Of a stretch of DNA of 64,000 nucleotides, positions 11,124-22,585 are shown piece by piece (positions within the stretch are counted from its first letter, which is position 1; the number at the start of each line of letters is the position of its first letter). The notes under the pieces are model-generated. The model was not told where the DNA came from. It saw only the letters and a list, made by a program, of their open reading frames with translations, and ran no database searches. The DNA is from Canna indica (Eukaryota; Streptophyta; Magnoliopsida; Zingiberales; Cannaceae): assembly GCA_034359265.1 (NCBI GenBank), contig CP136891.1, positions 82,044,001-82,108,000 of the forward strand, read 5' to 3'. The position numbers were made by a program, and so were the translations under genes.

Positions 11124-12637
11124 ATGTCTGGTCGTGGTTATCGACGCAGGAGAGCTTCGGAGTCTCCGATCGGTGAGACTCCAGCACTTACTCATGCTGC
11201 TGATCCTCCTGTTGCTGATCCTCATGAGGATGATACTGCCGAGGCTAGTACATCCAGACGCAGGCGGCCACGCGGGCCGAACAGGTGGCAGCCTCCACCA
11301 GCCACAGAGTCACGTAGATTGATCAGCGTGATTGGGGAGCGGTAATATATCATGAATTATGAATCATTACAAATTCATTATATCATAATATAATATTAAA
11401 ATTTATTTTTGTTGTGCAGGTTCGAGCAAGAAGAAGTGCGGAGGAGCATTTCTTCTACTATTCGACGATACATGCACGGGGCATGGCCTACGTGGTCTCA
11501 CGTGCCTAGCGAGCACGTCGACATGTTATGGCGCGAGTTTGAGGCACGTATTTTTTTTTTTTTACATGCATGATGATATATTAAGAATTGGTACTGATAT
11601 TATTATTTTGCAGGCTCGCTATACATGGGCCGAGGACCAGAGGTCCTTCATTTACGCTGCCTGGGAGTCTATTTCCCGGGCAAGGTACAACGGGCAGCTG
11701 GGGCAGGCTCGGTCCCGAGCGATGGCCCGAGCTGGGACCACTAACATCGCGGAGACTCGGGGATACGGCCCCAGTTGGATTACTCCGGATATATGGGACC
11801 AGCTCGTGGGGATATGGTCGACGGATCGATGGCAGGAGGTTTCTCAGAATGCGGCTAGAAATCGCATGTCGGGGGGAGCAGCGCGTCACACCGGCGGCTC
11901 TGTTGCATTTGCAGTGCACGCAAACCGTATGGTAAGTATATCGTTTAATTATATATTTTATTTGTTATTATGTGTACTAATTAATGTATTTGTTTTGTAA
12001 ATATAGACGACGGTGTCGGATGACGGGAGTGTCCAGCGACCCTCCCCGATGGCGGTGTTTGAGCGGACTCACCGTCGAGCACATGGGACGGGGGAGTACA
12101 TCGACAACCGCGCTGCATACATTGTGGTAATTATATATTTGTTTAAATTATTCATTATATATTTATAATTTAAGTTTTATGATAAATATTAAACAAAAAA
12201 TCAAACTCGAGTAGGAGACGTACAGCCAGAGGGTGGTGCAGCGCGGGGGTACCCCCGAGGACTTTGACGCAGCATCGTGGGTCGAGGCCGCAGGTGGCTG
12301 GGACCATGGCCGCGTATATGGCTTCGCAGATAGTGGTCATGCGCGAGCCGTGCTAGGGCCACTTGGGGCACCGACCCCTCCGGTCGCTGGTGAGCGGCCG
12401 TCCACCTCTAGATCCAGTTATGATCATAGTAGCAGAATAAGGACTCTAGAGGAGACGGTCGCGCGTCAGAGTCAGATGATGGAGGAGATGCATGCTATGC
12501 TACGCAACATGTCAGGTCATCCCGCAGCAGGCATCTCTTCGGCATCATCTAATCCATCGTCCTCGAGTCAGTCCACGCCGGTGTACACTCAAGCACTCCA
12601 GACCCCGCCATATGATCCAGACCATCCTCCATCGTGA
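11124..12637 (+). CDS. TNPA-like CACTA protein (Transposase_24 type), element B
   Basis: I infer five exons: 11124-11341, 11420-11543, 11614-11931, 12007-12126 and 12215-12637. Four joins keep phase; three use clear GT-AG sites. The second intron (11544-11613) would start GCACGT and end TTGCAG, a GC-AG intron, although the frame also stays open across it. The N-terminus is Arg/Pro-rich. The centre has the H-T-G-G-S motif typical of plant En/Spm Transposase_24 proteins. The C-terminal exon has a short heptad-like stretch (R-x-L-E-E-T-V) followed by a Ser/Pro-rich tail. In the En/Spm system this protein class binds subterminal repeats and helps excision; that role is inferred here. No internal stop is seen, so it may still be made. 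Confidence 0.75.
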
Positions 12638-12924
12638 TCGTGAGATTTTTTGTTTGGATATTGAACTTGTTACTGAGATATTGAACTTGTTAAACTTATT
12701 TTGTTTGGATATTGATACTTCAATTTTGCATTTGAATTATTTTTATACTATCGTGGATAATTATCAATATAAATATAATTGTTTTGATGTATATCTTGGT
12801 GTGTTTGTGATGTGTGAATGAATGTGTGTATGAGGGTATGGGTGTGTGAGTTATGTATCAGATAAATGTATCAATGTATCAATGGAAATTAGAAATTTGA
12901 AATTTTTCTGGTTGCAGGTATAGG

Positions 12925-13306
12925 TCATCAGCAACGGCTTTCCCACGGCCGTCCGTAGGAAAGCCGTTGCTAAAAGTGTATCGACAGCCGTTGCTGATGA
13001 CCTACAGCAACGGCTTAGCCACGGGGTTTTACTAACGGCGTTGCTACGGACTCGAGGCCGTTGCTATTAGTGTTATCAGCAACGGCTCCGGGTCTGTGGC
13101 AAAACCGTTGCTGATAATATTTTTAGCAACGGCCCGAGCGGCCGTTGCTGATAATGTTTTGAGCGACGGCCCGAGCGGCCGTTGCTGATCCGTTGCTAAG
13201 TCATCAGCAACGCGACTTTCTGTCACGGCTCTATTGCAACGGCTCGGCCGTTGCTGATGCTCTTCAGCAACTAATGCCGTTGCTGATGCCCATTTTTCTA
13301 GTAGTG
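12925..13306. repeat. Right subterminal repeat array of CACTA element B
   Basis: Many AGCAACGGC and GCCGTTGC words in both orientations fill the last 380 bp before the TTTCTAGTAGTG terminus. Confidence 0.82.
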
Positions 13307-13419
13307 ACGTACGCATCGACGAGTCGGATATGATTTAGCAAAACCTTAGATCCGTTCGGGGATTGTATGTTCGTGTAAAAGAAGTAGATGATCGATCTTT
13401 TATACGACGTACAATTCTT

Positions 13420-13672
13420 GAATTGTCCCTGATTGGACAATTTGGGAATATAGTTATTTGTACTGCACTTACATTTTTATTTTAACTGTTAACTAATTAT
13501 TCTAAATTTCGGCAACATCTCTCTTGTTCTCCGATACGCGCCCATATGATATGCGTATTCGGAGAACTGTACGGAGATGCTGCCGAAATTTAGAATAATT
13601 AGTTAACAGTTAAAATAAAAACGTAAGTGCAGTACGAATAACATAAATCCCGAATGGAATAGGACAATCTCA
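13420..13672. repeat. About 250-bp near-palindrome upstream of TNP2 in element A
   Basis: The left half carries TAACTGTTAACTAATTATTC and CTAAATTTCGGCA; the right half carries their reverse complements. Pairing extends out through GTACTGCAC/GTGCAGTAC and on to GTCC/GGAC words. The apex is around CCATATGATA at 13541-13550. The same structure is present in C at about 27980-28235, so it predates the split of the two copies. It may be an old MITE or a functional hairpin in the leader. Confidence 0.8.
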
Positions 13673-13716
13673 CCTAAAGACATTAACCAAAGAAATTGTC
13701 ATTGATTGACAGAATC

Positions 13717-16700
13717 ATGTCGGCTGATCGAAGTTGGATGTACCGACGTCTTGATCGTGGAGCTTTAACGAATGAGTTTCGATTAGGCGTAACGTACTTC
13801 CTAAATTTCGCCTATTCGAATCGGAATTTCGTTAGCATGGGTGATCAAATCCGATGTCCGTGCCGCATTTGTTCAAATGGACGATTTTTGGATCGGGAGA
13901 CTGTCACTCTGCATCTATATACCAAAGGATTTGCACCAAGATATTTTCTATGGACTTGTCACGGGGAGTCACGCGAAGTTGGGACGTCGAGCAATCCTGT
14001 CGTTCAGACATATGGTGAATCTTCCTCTGCTGGTGCTTCTTCATCCAGTCAATGTAATCCCTATAGAACTATGATACTTGATAGTTTTGGGGGTCAATTC
14101 CGCCTGAATGATAATGTTGATCGGCCAGTTCTTCAGACATCAGTCCCACCAGATACTACAGCGGTTGATATCACAGAAGTAGGGGCTGCGGTAGAGATTG
14201 AATTACCGAATAAAGAAGCTGCAGAATTTTACGAGATGTTGAAAGCTGCCGATGAACCTTTGTATGAGAATTGTCCTAAATACACTAGGTTTTCAGCAAT
14301 GACACAACTCTTAAACATTAAGGCCGATTGTAATATCAGCGGAGTTGCGTATGATCGGATTGCTGGATTGATTAATGGAATGCTGCCTACTGATAACAAG
14401 TTTGAGCCTACTTTTTATAAGACTAAAAAGCTAATAAGAAAATTGGGGCTTGGGTACGAAAAAATACACGCGTGCCAAAATAACTGCATTTTATATTATA
14501 AAGAAAATGTGCAGTTGGATAAATGCCCTGTATGTCAACATCCTCGTTACAAGGAGAAGAAATCGGTCCGACAAAAAAATATCCCGTTTAAGGTGCTTCG
14601 GTATTTTCCACTAACACCGAGGCTTCAAAGATTATTCATGTCGGAAATGACAGCCCCCTACATGAGTTGGCATGCAAGAAGTCGTGATGATACAGTAATG
14701 ACTCATCCATCTGACAGTGAAGCATGGAAACATTTGGATACATATTATCCTTCATTTGCTAGGGATACTAGAAATATCAGATTGGGATTGTGCACAAATG
14801 GTTTTAATCCGTTTGGACATTCTGCAACTCCTTATTCAGTTTGGCCAGTGCTGCTGACAGTTTATAATTTGCCACCGTCAATGTGCATGAAAGATGAATT
14901 TATTTATCTGTCGATGATTATTCCGGGTCCTAAGGGTCCGCGAAAAGAAATTGACATATTTCTCAGACCCTTGATAGATGAATTGAAAACATTGTGGACT
15001 GAGGGAGCTGTCACTTATGATTGTCATCGGAAGCAAAACTTCAATTTAAAGGCCGCGGTCTTGTGGACAATCAATGATTTCCCCGCGTACGGCATGTTGT
15101 CGGGTTGGAGCACTCACGGCCGACTCTCTTTCCCGTATTGTATGGAACACTCTAAATCAATCAGTCTTCAGAACGGACGAAAAATCTCATTCTTTGATTG
15201 TCATCGTCGATTCCTACCGGTTAATCATCAGTATCGAAGGAATCGTAATAAATTTACTAAGGGCAGAGTCGAAAGAGATGGGCCACCACCGATGTTGTCT
15301 GGTGAACAAATGTTAGCACGTGTTTCAGCACTTCCAGATATAGTATTTGGTCGCAATGAAAGAGTGTCAGGTTTTGGCCAAACACACAACTGGGTGAAAA
15401 AAAGTATCTTTTGGGAATTGCCCTATTGGAGTTCATTATTGATTCGACATAATTTAGATGTCATGCACATTGAAAAAAATGTGTTTGATAATATTTTCAA
15501 CACTGTGATGGATATTTCTGGAAAAACTAAAGATAATGTCAAAGCCCGACATGATCTGAAAATACTTTGTAAAAGACCAGAGTTGGAGTTACAAGAGGTC
15601 AACGGACGATATCTGAAACCGAAGGCCCTATATGTGTTAAATAAATAACAGATCAAAGATGTTTGTCAATGGGTAAAAGAACTCAGATTACCCGATGGAT
15701 ATGCTTCAAACTTATCTCGATGTGTGAACGTCGATGATTGCAAAATATCAGGGATGAAGAGCCATGATTGTCATGTATTCATGCAGAGATTACTTTCGAT
15801 CGCATTTCGAGATCTTCTACCTGGTAATATTTGGGGTCCGTTGACAGAATTAAGTATGTTTTTTAGAAGCATCTGTGCAAATGTCCTTCGAGTCGAAGAT
15901 ATGTCAACACTTGAAAATAATATTGTTGAAATCATATGCAAGCTGGAGCAGTTTTTCCCTCCTGCATTTTTTGACTCGATGGAGCATCTACCGATACACT
16001 TGGTATACGAGGCACGAGTTGGTGGCCCCGTTCAATATCGTTGGATGTACTTATTTGAAAGATAGATGAATCGTCTGAAGAAAAAAGTAAAGAACACCGC
16101 AGCTGTTGAAGGATCAATATCTGAATCGTATATCATCCAAGAAATTTCAACATTCTGCTCATTTTACTTTGAATCGACAGTACAAACAAGATTTGATCGT
16201 CTTCCACGTAACGACGACGGGGGTGTTCAACATTCAGATGGACGTTTAAATATATTTTGTCACTCTGGTCGTGCTTTTGGTTCTCGTCCATCTCGACACA
16301 TAAGCGATGAAGAGTATCATTTGGCACACTTGTATGTATTACTCAATTATCCAGAGATTGAACAATTCATTGAAATATTTGACATTGAGATGGTGCAAAA
16401 ATACTCTATTCACAACGATCAAGAATTGGAGAGATTACGGAATCGTGATTTCCCTACTTGGATTCAGACTTACAGCAAAGATCACAGAGCTGAAATAGAT
16501 GAAAGAATATTTGAGTTTGTTAGTGGACCGTCGCGACTTGTGTCGTGCTATAGCGGATATTTTGTTAACGGGTATAAATTTCACACGGTTGAATATTCAT
16601 TTGCAAAGAAGACGATGAATGCTGGGGTCTGCGTGAAAGGGACAACCTATGTTGAATGTGATATGGATTTTTATGGACTGGTGGAAAAAGTGATAGAGTT

Positions 16701-17187
16701 GCACTACTTCGGCTTAAAATCAGTGATCCTATTTAGATGTCATTGGTTCGATACAACAGAAAGGGGCATGAAAGTTCATCCAAAATACAAACTTGTTGAG
16801 GTTAATTACAAATTGAAATTGGCAGCAAATGAGCCTTTTATATTGGCATCACAAGCCGAACAAGTATATTACGCGAAGTATCCGGCTCGAAATAAAGATA
16901 GAGCGGATTGACGTGTAGTCTGTAAGACAAAAGGTAGAGGAAAAATTGATCCGATAGTAGGAGAAAATAATCCTCCTGGTTTCTATCAAGAAGATGATCT
17001 TCCTGCTGTGGATCATATTATTCCAATACTCAAGGATGCAGACACAACGTCAATTCAATTAGAAGTTGAATATGCTGATGATGACGATCATGAAATTGAG
17101 GAAGCTGGAGATGAAGAAGATGAAGAAGAGGAAGAAGAGGAAGAAGAAGAAGAATTCGAAGACTATTATTCAGATGATGAGGAATAA
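13717..17187 (+). pseudogene. TNP2-type CACTA transposase, element A (three nonsense codons)
   Basis: A single frame of 1156 codons runs from the ATG at 13717 to TAA at 17185-17187, interrupted by TAA (15646-15648), TAG (16063-16065) and TGA (16909-16911). The order of regions fits TNP2: an N-terminal W-M-Y-R-R-L-D block (Transpos_assoc), the Transposase_21 core, including C-M-E-H-S-K-S, F-D-C-H-R-R-F-L-P and D-V-M-H-I-E-K-N-V-F motifs, then DUF4218-like and DUF4216-like parts, and an acidic Glu-rich tail. TNP2 cuts and joins the element ends. Element C reads a glutamine codon at the first stop. C shares the second stop and has a different stop at the third. No frameshift is visible in A. The TTG upstream at 13696 is in frame but is unlikely to be the start. 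Confidence 0.88.
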
Positions 17188-17262
17188 TTGTAAAGTATAT
17201 ATTTTATTAAATATATCTCTACTATTTATACAATAATCTGATTATATGTATGTTCGACAGAT

Positions 17263-18772
17263 ATGTCTGGTCGTGGTTATCGACGCAGGAGAGCTTCGGA
17301 GTCTCCGATTGGTGAGACTCCAGCACTTACTCATGCTGCTGATCCTCCTGTTGCTGATCCTCATGAGGATGATACTGCCGAGGCTAGTACATCCAGACGC
17401 AGGTGGCCACGCGGGCCGAACAGGTGGCAGCCTCCACCAGCCACAGAGTCACGTAGATTGATTAGCGTGATTGTGGAGCGGTAATATATCATGAATTATG
17501 AATCATTACAAATTCATTATATCATAATATAATATTAAAATTTATTTTTGTTGTGCAGGTTCGAGCAAGAAGAAGTGCCGAGGAGCATTTCTTCTACTAT
17601 TCGACGATACATGCACGGGGCATGGCCTACGTGGTCTCACGTGCCTAGCGAGCACGTCGACACATTATGGCGCGAGTTTGAGGCACGTATTATTATTATT
17701 TTTACATGCATTATGATTAATATTGGTACTGATATTATTATTTTGCAGGCTCGCTATACATGGGCCGAGGACCAGAGGCCCTTCATTTACGCTGCCTGGG
17801 AGGCTATTTCCCGGGCAAGGTACAACGGGCAGCTGGGGCAGGCTCGGTCCCAAGCGGTGGCCCGAGCTGGGACCACTAACATCGCGGAGACTCGGGGATA
17901 CGGCCCCGGTTGGATTACTCCGGATATATGGGACCAGCTCGTGGGGATATGGTCGACGGATCGATGGCAGGAGGTTTCTCGGAATGCGGCTAGAAATCGC
18001 ATGTCGGGGGGAGCAGCGCGTCACACCGGCGGCTCTGTTGCATTTGCAGTGCACGCAAACCGTATGGTAAGTATATCATTTAATTATATATTTTATTTGT
18101 TATTATGTGTACTAATTAATGTATTTGTTTTGTAAATGTAGACGACGGTGTCGGATGACGGGAGTGTCCAGCGACCCTCCCCGATGGCGGTGTTTGAGCG
18201 GACTCACCGTCGAGCACATGGGACGGGGGAGTACATCCACAACCGCGCTGCATACATTATGGTAATTATATATTTGTTTAAGTTATTCATTATATATTTA
18301 TAATTTAAGTTTTATGATAAATATTAAACAAAAAATCAAACTCGAGTAGGAGACCTACAGCCAGACGGTGGTGCAGCGCGGGGGTACCCCCGAGGACTTT
18401 GACGCAGCATCGTGGGTCGAGGCCGCAGGTGGCTGGGACCATGGCCGCGTATATGGCTTCGCAGATAGTGGTCATGCGCGAGCCGTGCTAGGGCCACTTG
18501 GGGCACCGACCCCTCCGGTCGCTGGTGAGCGACCGTCCACCTCTAGATCCAGTTATGATCATAGTAGCAGAATAAGGACTCTAGAGGAGACGGTCGCGCG
18601 TCAGAGTCAGATGATGGAGGAGATGCATGCTATGCTACGCAACATGTCAGGTCATCCCGCAGCAGGCATCTCTTCGGCATCATCTAATCCATCGTCCTCG
18701 ACTCAGTCCACGCCGGTGTACACTCAAGCACTCCAGACCCCACCATATGATCCAGACCATCCTCCATCGTGA
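17263..18772 (+). CDS. TNPA-like CACTA protein (Transposase_24 type), element A
   Basis: The exons mirror those of element B: 17263-17480, 17559-17682, 17749-18066, 18142-18261 and 18350-18772. The protein has an Arg-rich N-terminus, a W-containing middle region, the H-T-G-G-S motif and a Ser/Pro-rich C-terminus. Introns 1, 3 and 4 are GT-AG. Intron 2 (17683-17748) is 66 nt, begins GCACGT and contains no stop in frame, so it could be retained or spliced as a GC-AG intron without changing the downstream frame. The start follows the TNP2 tail by 75 bp, as in B and C. No stop is seen inside the inferred coding sequence, so A could supply this protein even though its TNP2 is broken. Confidence 0.78.
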
Positions 18773-19059
18773 TCGTGAGATTTTTTGTTTGGATATTGAA
18801 CTTGTTACTGAGATATTGAACTTGTTTAACTTATTTTGTTTGGATATTGATACTTCAATTTTGCATTTGAATTATTTTTATACTATCGTGGATAATTATC
18901 AATATAAATATAATTATTTTGATGTATATCTTGGTGTGTTTGTGATGTGTGAATGAATGTGTGTATGAGGGTATGGGTGTGTGAGTTATGTATCAGATAA
19001 TGTATCAATATATCAATGAAAATTAGAAATTGTAAATTTTTCTGCTTGCAGGTGAACAT

Positions 19060-19406
19060 CATCTGCAACGGCTTTCCCACGGCCGTCCGTGGGAAAGCCG
19101 TTGCTAAAAGTGTATCGAAAGTCGTTGCTGATGACCTACAGCCACGGTTTAGCGACGGGGTTTTACTAACGGCGTTGCGACGGACTCGTGGCCGTTGCTA
19201 TTAATTTTATCAGCAACGGCTGCGGGTCTGTGGCAAAACCGTCGCTGATAATATTTTTAGCGACGGCCCGAGCGGCCGTTGCTGATCCGTTGTTAAGTCA
19301 TCAGCAACGCGACTTTCTGTCACGACGCTATTGCAACGGCTAGGCCGTTGCTGATGCACTTCAGCAACGGCATCAGCCGTTGCTGATGGCCATTTTTCTA
19401 GTAGTG
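19060..19406. repeat. Right subterminal repeat array of CACTA element A
   Basis: Repeated AGCAACGGC and GCCGTTGC words in both orientations, ending at the TTTCTAGTAGTG terminus. Confidence 0.83.
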
Positions 19407-19409
19407 GGT

Positions 19410-19690
19410 GAGTCGGGAGTCGCCGTCGATCGAATGGGGAGCGAGGAGTCGGGTGTCACCGCCGATCGAATGGGGAGCGACTGAGCGAGGAGCCGGGAGT
19501 CGCCGCCGAGTCGGGAGGGGAAGAAGTTGTGGGAGTAGTCGGGTGTTGCCGCCGATCGAATGGGGAGCGAGGAGTCGGGAGTCGCCGCCGAGTCGGGAGG
19601 GGAAGAAGGTGCGGGAGTTCAGTCGCCGCCGATTGAATGAGGAGCGAGGAGTCGGGATTCGCCGCCGAGTCGGGAGGGGAACTGGGGAAG
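19410..19690 (+). repeat. GC-rich minisatellite in the hAT-type element
   Basis: Tandem imperfect copies of a unit containing GAGTCGGGAGTCGCCGCC and GATCGAATGGGGAGCGA alternate four to five times. Its open frames are long only because of the repeat structure. It belongs to the interior of the 8-bp-duplication element, not to the CACTA element. Confidence 0.7.
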
Positions 19691-20235
19691 TATAGCGATT
19701 AGGGATTAGGTATTTAGGCGGGCATCGAGAGCTAGGATTTATAATATTATATATATATATAGAAGGCTCAATTAGGCTTGTGAGCCGCTCGAGCCGAGTA
19801 TATATTAGCTCGAACTCGGCTCGCTCGCATGTCTGGCTCAGCTCGGCTCGGCTCGAGCTCGATAAGTTTTAATCGAGTTCGAGTTTGTACCAAATCGATC
19901 GCGAGTAGCTCACGAGCGGCTTAGCTCACTTACACCCCTACTCCCGACATGGCTCGGAGTGATTCTTTAATATAAAATATAAAATATTATTTTATATTAT
20001 TTAATATAACTTAAAATAATTTTTATATATTTTTTAAATAAAAAAATATTATTTTAATCCACGTCAGAGCGTCACGTCATCGCCTTAATGGTGCTCATGA
20101 CGGAGAGTTGACGGGAGGATGTAATTGAGACAAATATCAAAGTTTGAAATATAATTTGATAATATTTTGAAATTGATCACGTACGAGACAAAGTGCATAT
20201 TTCAGAATATATTTAGGCAATTACACTTTTAATTA

Positions 20236-21053
20236 TTATTTTTACCAAACAATCCATATGACTAAAAATGGATAGATCTTGACATAGAATCACGTACTAT
20301 ATACATTAGCATCTTTGCATCTCGTAATAGATGTTTGGCTTAAGGATCAAGTGTTCATTCCGTTTATGAGAAATCTGTCATGTTTATTTCATTTTTGATG
20401 TATTGTTGTCTTTGTTTTTGAACTGCAGACAATAGGAGCGAAGATCATGCATGATTTTTATATATCACATTACTTTTAGTTAATTGAAGATATATATAGA
20501 GGAAGATACTGTAGATACAGCAACCCAGATTTGTGCTATATATATATATTCTCTAAATCTATTTTAATATATACTACAATTGTGGTACCACTCTTCAAAA
20601 TTTTCAGCACCTTGTTAAGGTTATGCGTGAATGACATGGAAGTACAAAGATCTTCATTGCATGCATGCGCAGTGCCACGGTTTACAAATCTGGAGTCGAC
20701 CTTCTCCGCCGGCCAGGAATATCTCGGCGATCTTTCTGCCGCAACTCCACCTCGTCCCCAAGGTCGGTTGGCTAGTTCCAACAAACGTACGTGGAAGTAG
20801 TATCGGATGCCTTATTAGATTATTGAGCAGCGGCACCAGAAATTGATCTTGGTTGCGGCGGCGGCGTTTTCAGCATCTCCGGTGAACTTCCAGGCGCAGC
20901 CCCTACAAATATATATATATATCGGCATCATGAACAAAAAATAAAACCGGCGTATGTTTCAGCGCCCGTTTAAAGAAACAGGCACCGGTTTCCCAATATG
21001 GGCGCAGGTTTCCAGTTTTCGAACCGTATTTAACCATTATAATTATATTTTTT
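20236..21053. other. Intergenic DNA between the two transposon nests
   Basis: No gene is recognised. Overlapping frames at 20531-20846 on both strands are short, without motifs, and probably chance. Confidence 0.4.
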
Positions 21054-22219
21054 CATTACAAAAAAATTAATATACTATATGTGACGATATTTGGAGGGGG
21101 TGATATATCGATCATCATTAAATTAATCTTTAAACCAACCTATTTACGGGATCATTAGTTGACCCTCGCAAAATCACTAAAATATCACCTCTAAAATTTA
21201 AAAAACGACCATCATAAAAAAATATATACATATTATGAGAATGACCCTACGATCCTCACAAGAACTTGTTAGTAAAAAAATAAGTTGGCCCTCACGAAAT
21301 CTTACATTATAGGATGATAAGAAAAATGTCCTCCCGCCTATTTCTAATAACTTGAGCATTGATATATGACCATCACCAAATTCTATATTTTATGATGATA
21401 AAAAAAATGATCCTCACCATTTCTTAGTAGATCAGCACTAGGCATGGCCTAGCATATATTTGCGGAATATTTTTTCATACTATTCATATTAATGGAATAT
21501 TTTTTTCATATCGGTATGATCCATTATATATGCAGAAATTATTTCTTTAATGAAAAATAAATTTAAGATGTATTAGTCGGATTTTTTTAATTTATTTTGT
21601 TTATCAATATATTTAGACTTATAATGAAAATTAATGATTTAAATATATATCACGTTGGATGATTAGTATAAAATATGAAATTAGATACATGTGTTGAACA
21701 AAATATCTGAATTTTTCTCTCATAAATTTGTAATTGTTTTGCATTCGAAATAAATAAAATTTTGACATATAATGATTTAACTTTATAATTTCATTTTTTT
21801 TGAAATATTTTTAAATAGGTAATTATAAGTAATTAGTAAATATATTTAAAATATATAATATAATTTAGTATGTCATAATGGTTTAAAAAATTGAGTTTTC
21901 TATTGGAGGTTTCATGTACGAATCTAGCAATTGACAATTTTTAAAACCAATATAATTAACATATTTGTGCTAGCCCAAGCCAGAAGGCGTAGATCTCGTG
22001 TCGTGACACGATTGATTGCCACCTCTAAAGTCAGAAGACCCTCACGAAAATAAATAAATATGTGAAAAAAAATATAGTGAGAGTTAAAGACTCTCGTGTA
22101 TTAAAAATTTTATGGGTGTCGGATAACCTTTATAAAATATATAAATTAGTGGGGTCATTGGCCTTCACAAAATATAAGAATCGGTGGGGGGTTAGCGACC
22201 TTCACAAAATATAAAAATT

Positions 22220-22585
22220 CACTACTAGAAGAATGAGCATAAGCAACGGCTGATGCCGTTGCTGAACCGTTGCTGAAGCGCATCAGCAACGGCCGAGCCG
22301 TTGCAATAGAGCCGTGACAGAAATTCGCGTTGCTGATAACTTAGCGACGGATCCGCAACGGCCGCTCGGGCCGTTGCTAAAAATATTAATAGCAACGGTT
22401 TTGCCACGGACACGGAGCCGTTGCTGATAACATTCATAGCAACGGCCGCTGAGTCCGTAGCAACGCCGTTAGTAAAAGCCCGTCGCTTAGCCGTTGCTGT
22501 AGGTCATCAGCAACGACTTTCGATAAACTTTTAGAAACGGCTTTCCCACGGACGGCCGTGGGAAAGCCGTTGCTGCTGATGATGT
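22220..22585. repeat. Subterminal repeat array at the 3' end of CACTA element C
   Basis: Repeated AGCAACGGC and GCCGTTGC words next to the CACTACTAG terminus. In the element's own orientation this is its right end. Confidence 0.8.

Larger units (their letters stand above)
9840..13306 (+). mobile_element. CACTA element B, internally deleted derivative nested in A
   Basis: It begins CACTACTACAAA and ends TTTCTAGTAGTG, flanked by the perfect 3-bp duplication ACG (9837-9839 and 13307-13309). It has the family's left array, leader, minisatellite, the TNP2 C-terminal tail, a full TNPA-type gene and the right array. The body of TNP2 is missing: the leader ending GCAAAACC (near 10809) is joined directly to sequence that in A follows the transposase body (near 16952). 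Confidence 0.93.
8929..19406 (+). mobile_element. CACTA (En/Spm-type) element A
   Basis: It begins CACTACTAGAAA and ends TTTCTAGTAGTG. A perfect 3-bp duplication GGT flanks it (8926-8928 and 19407-19409). It carries dense subterminal arrays at both ends, a promoter-like leader, a TNP2-type transposase region (13717-17187) and a five-exon TNPA-type gene (17263-18772), all on the plus strand. Without the nested element B it is about 7.0 kb, close to the 6.9 kb of element C. The transposase has three internal stops, so A is not self-sufficient unless the stops are bypassed. Confidence 0.93.
8647..19940. mobile_element. hAT-type element nested in the Mutator-type MITE
   Basis: Ends are TAGGGGTGTAAC on the left and TAGGGGTGTAAG on the reverse complement of the right. 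They are flanked by a perfect 8-bp duplication CTCCCGAC (8639-8646 and 19941-19948). Both ends are rich in GAGCTCG-like words. The element's own sequence is 8647-8925 plus 19410-19940; the remainder is the CACTA insertion. Its right part includes a GC-rich minisatellite (19410-19690). No transposase is seen. Confidence 0.88.
8384..20226. mobile_element. Mutator-type MITE, outermost shell of a four-level nest
   Basis: The arms 8384-8638 and 19949-20226 are inverted copies of about 250 bp, starting GGGTAATTACCTAAATAT on the left and GTGTAATTGCCTAAATAT on the reverse complement of the right. A perfect 9-bp duplication TTTTAATTA flanks them at 8375-8383 and 20227-20235, the hallmark length of Mutator-like transposition. 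Everything between the arms is later insertions. Confidence 0.88.

Noticed and set aside
13696..13716. Upstream TTG as the start of TNP2 in element A
   Set aside because: TTG starts are not expected in plant nuclear genes. The ATG at 13717 precedes the conserved W-M-Y-R-R-L block and is also present in C.
20531..20846. Overlapping frames on both strands between the two nests
   Set aside because: They are short, lack motifs and are mutually exclusive.
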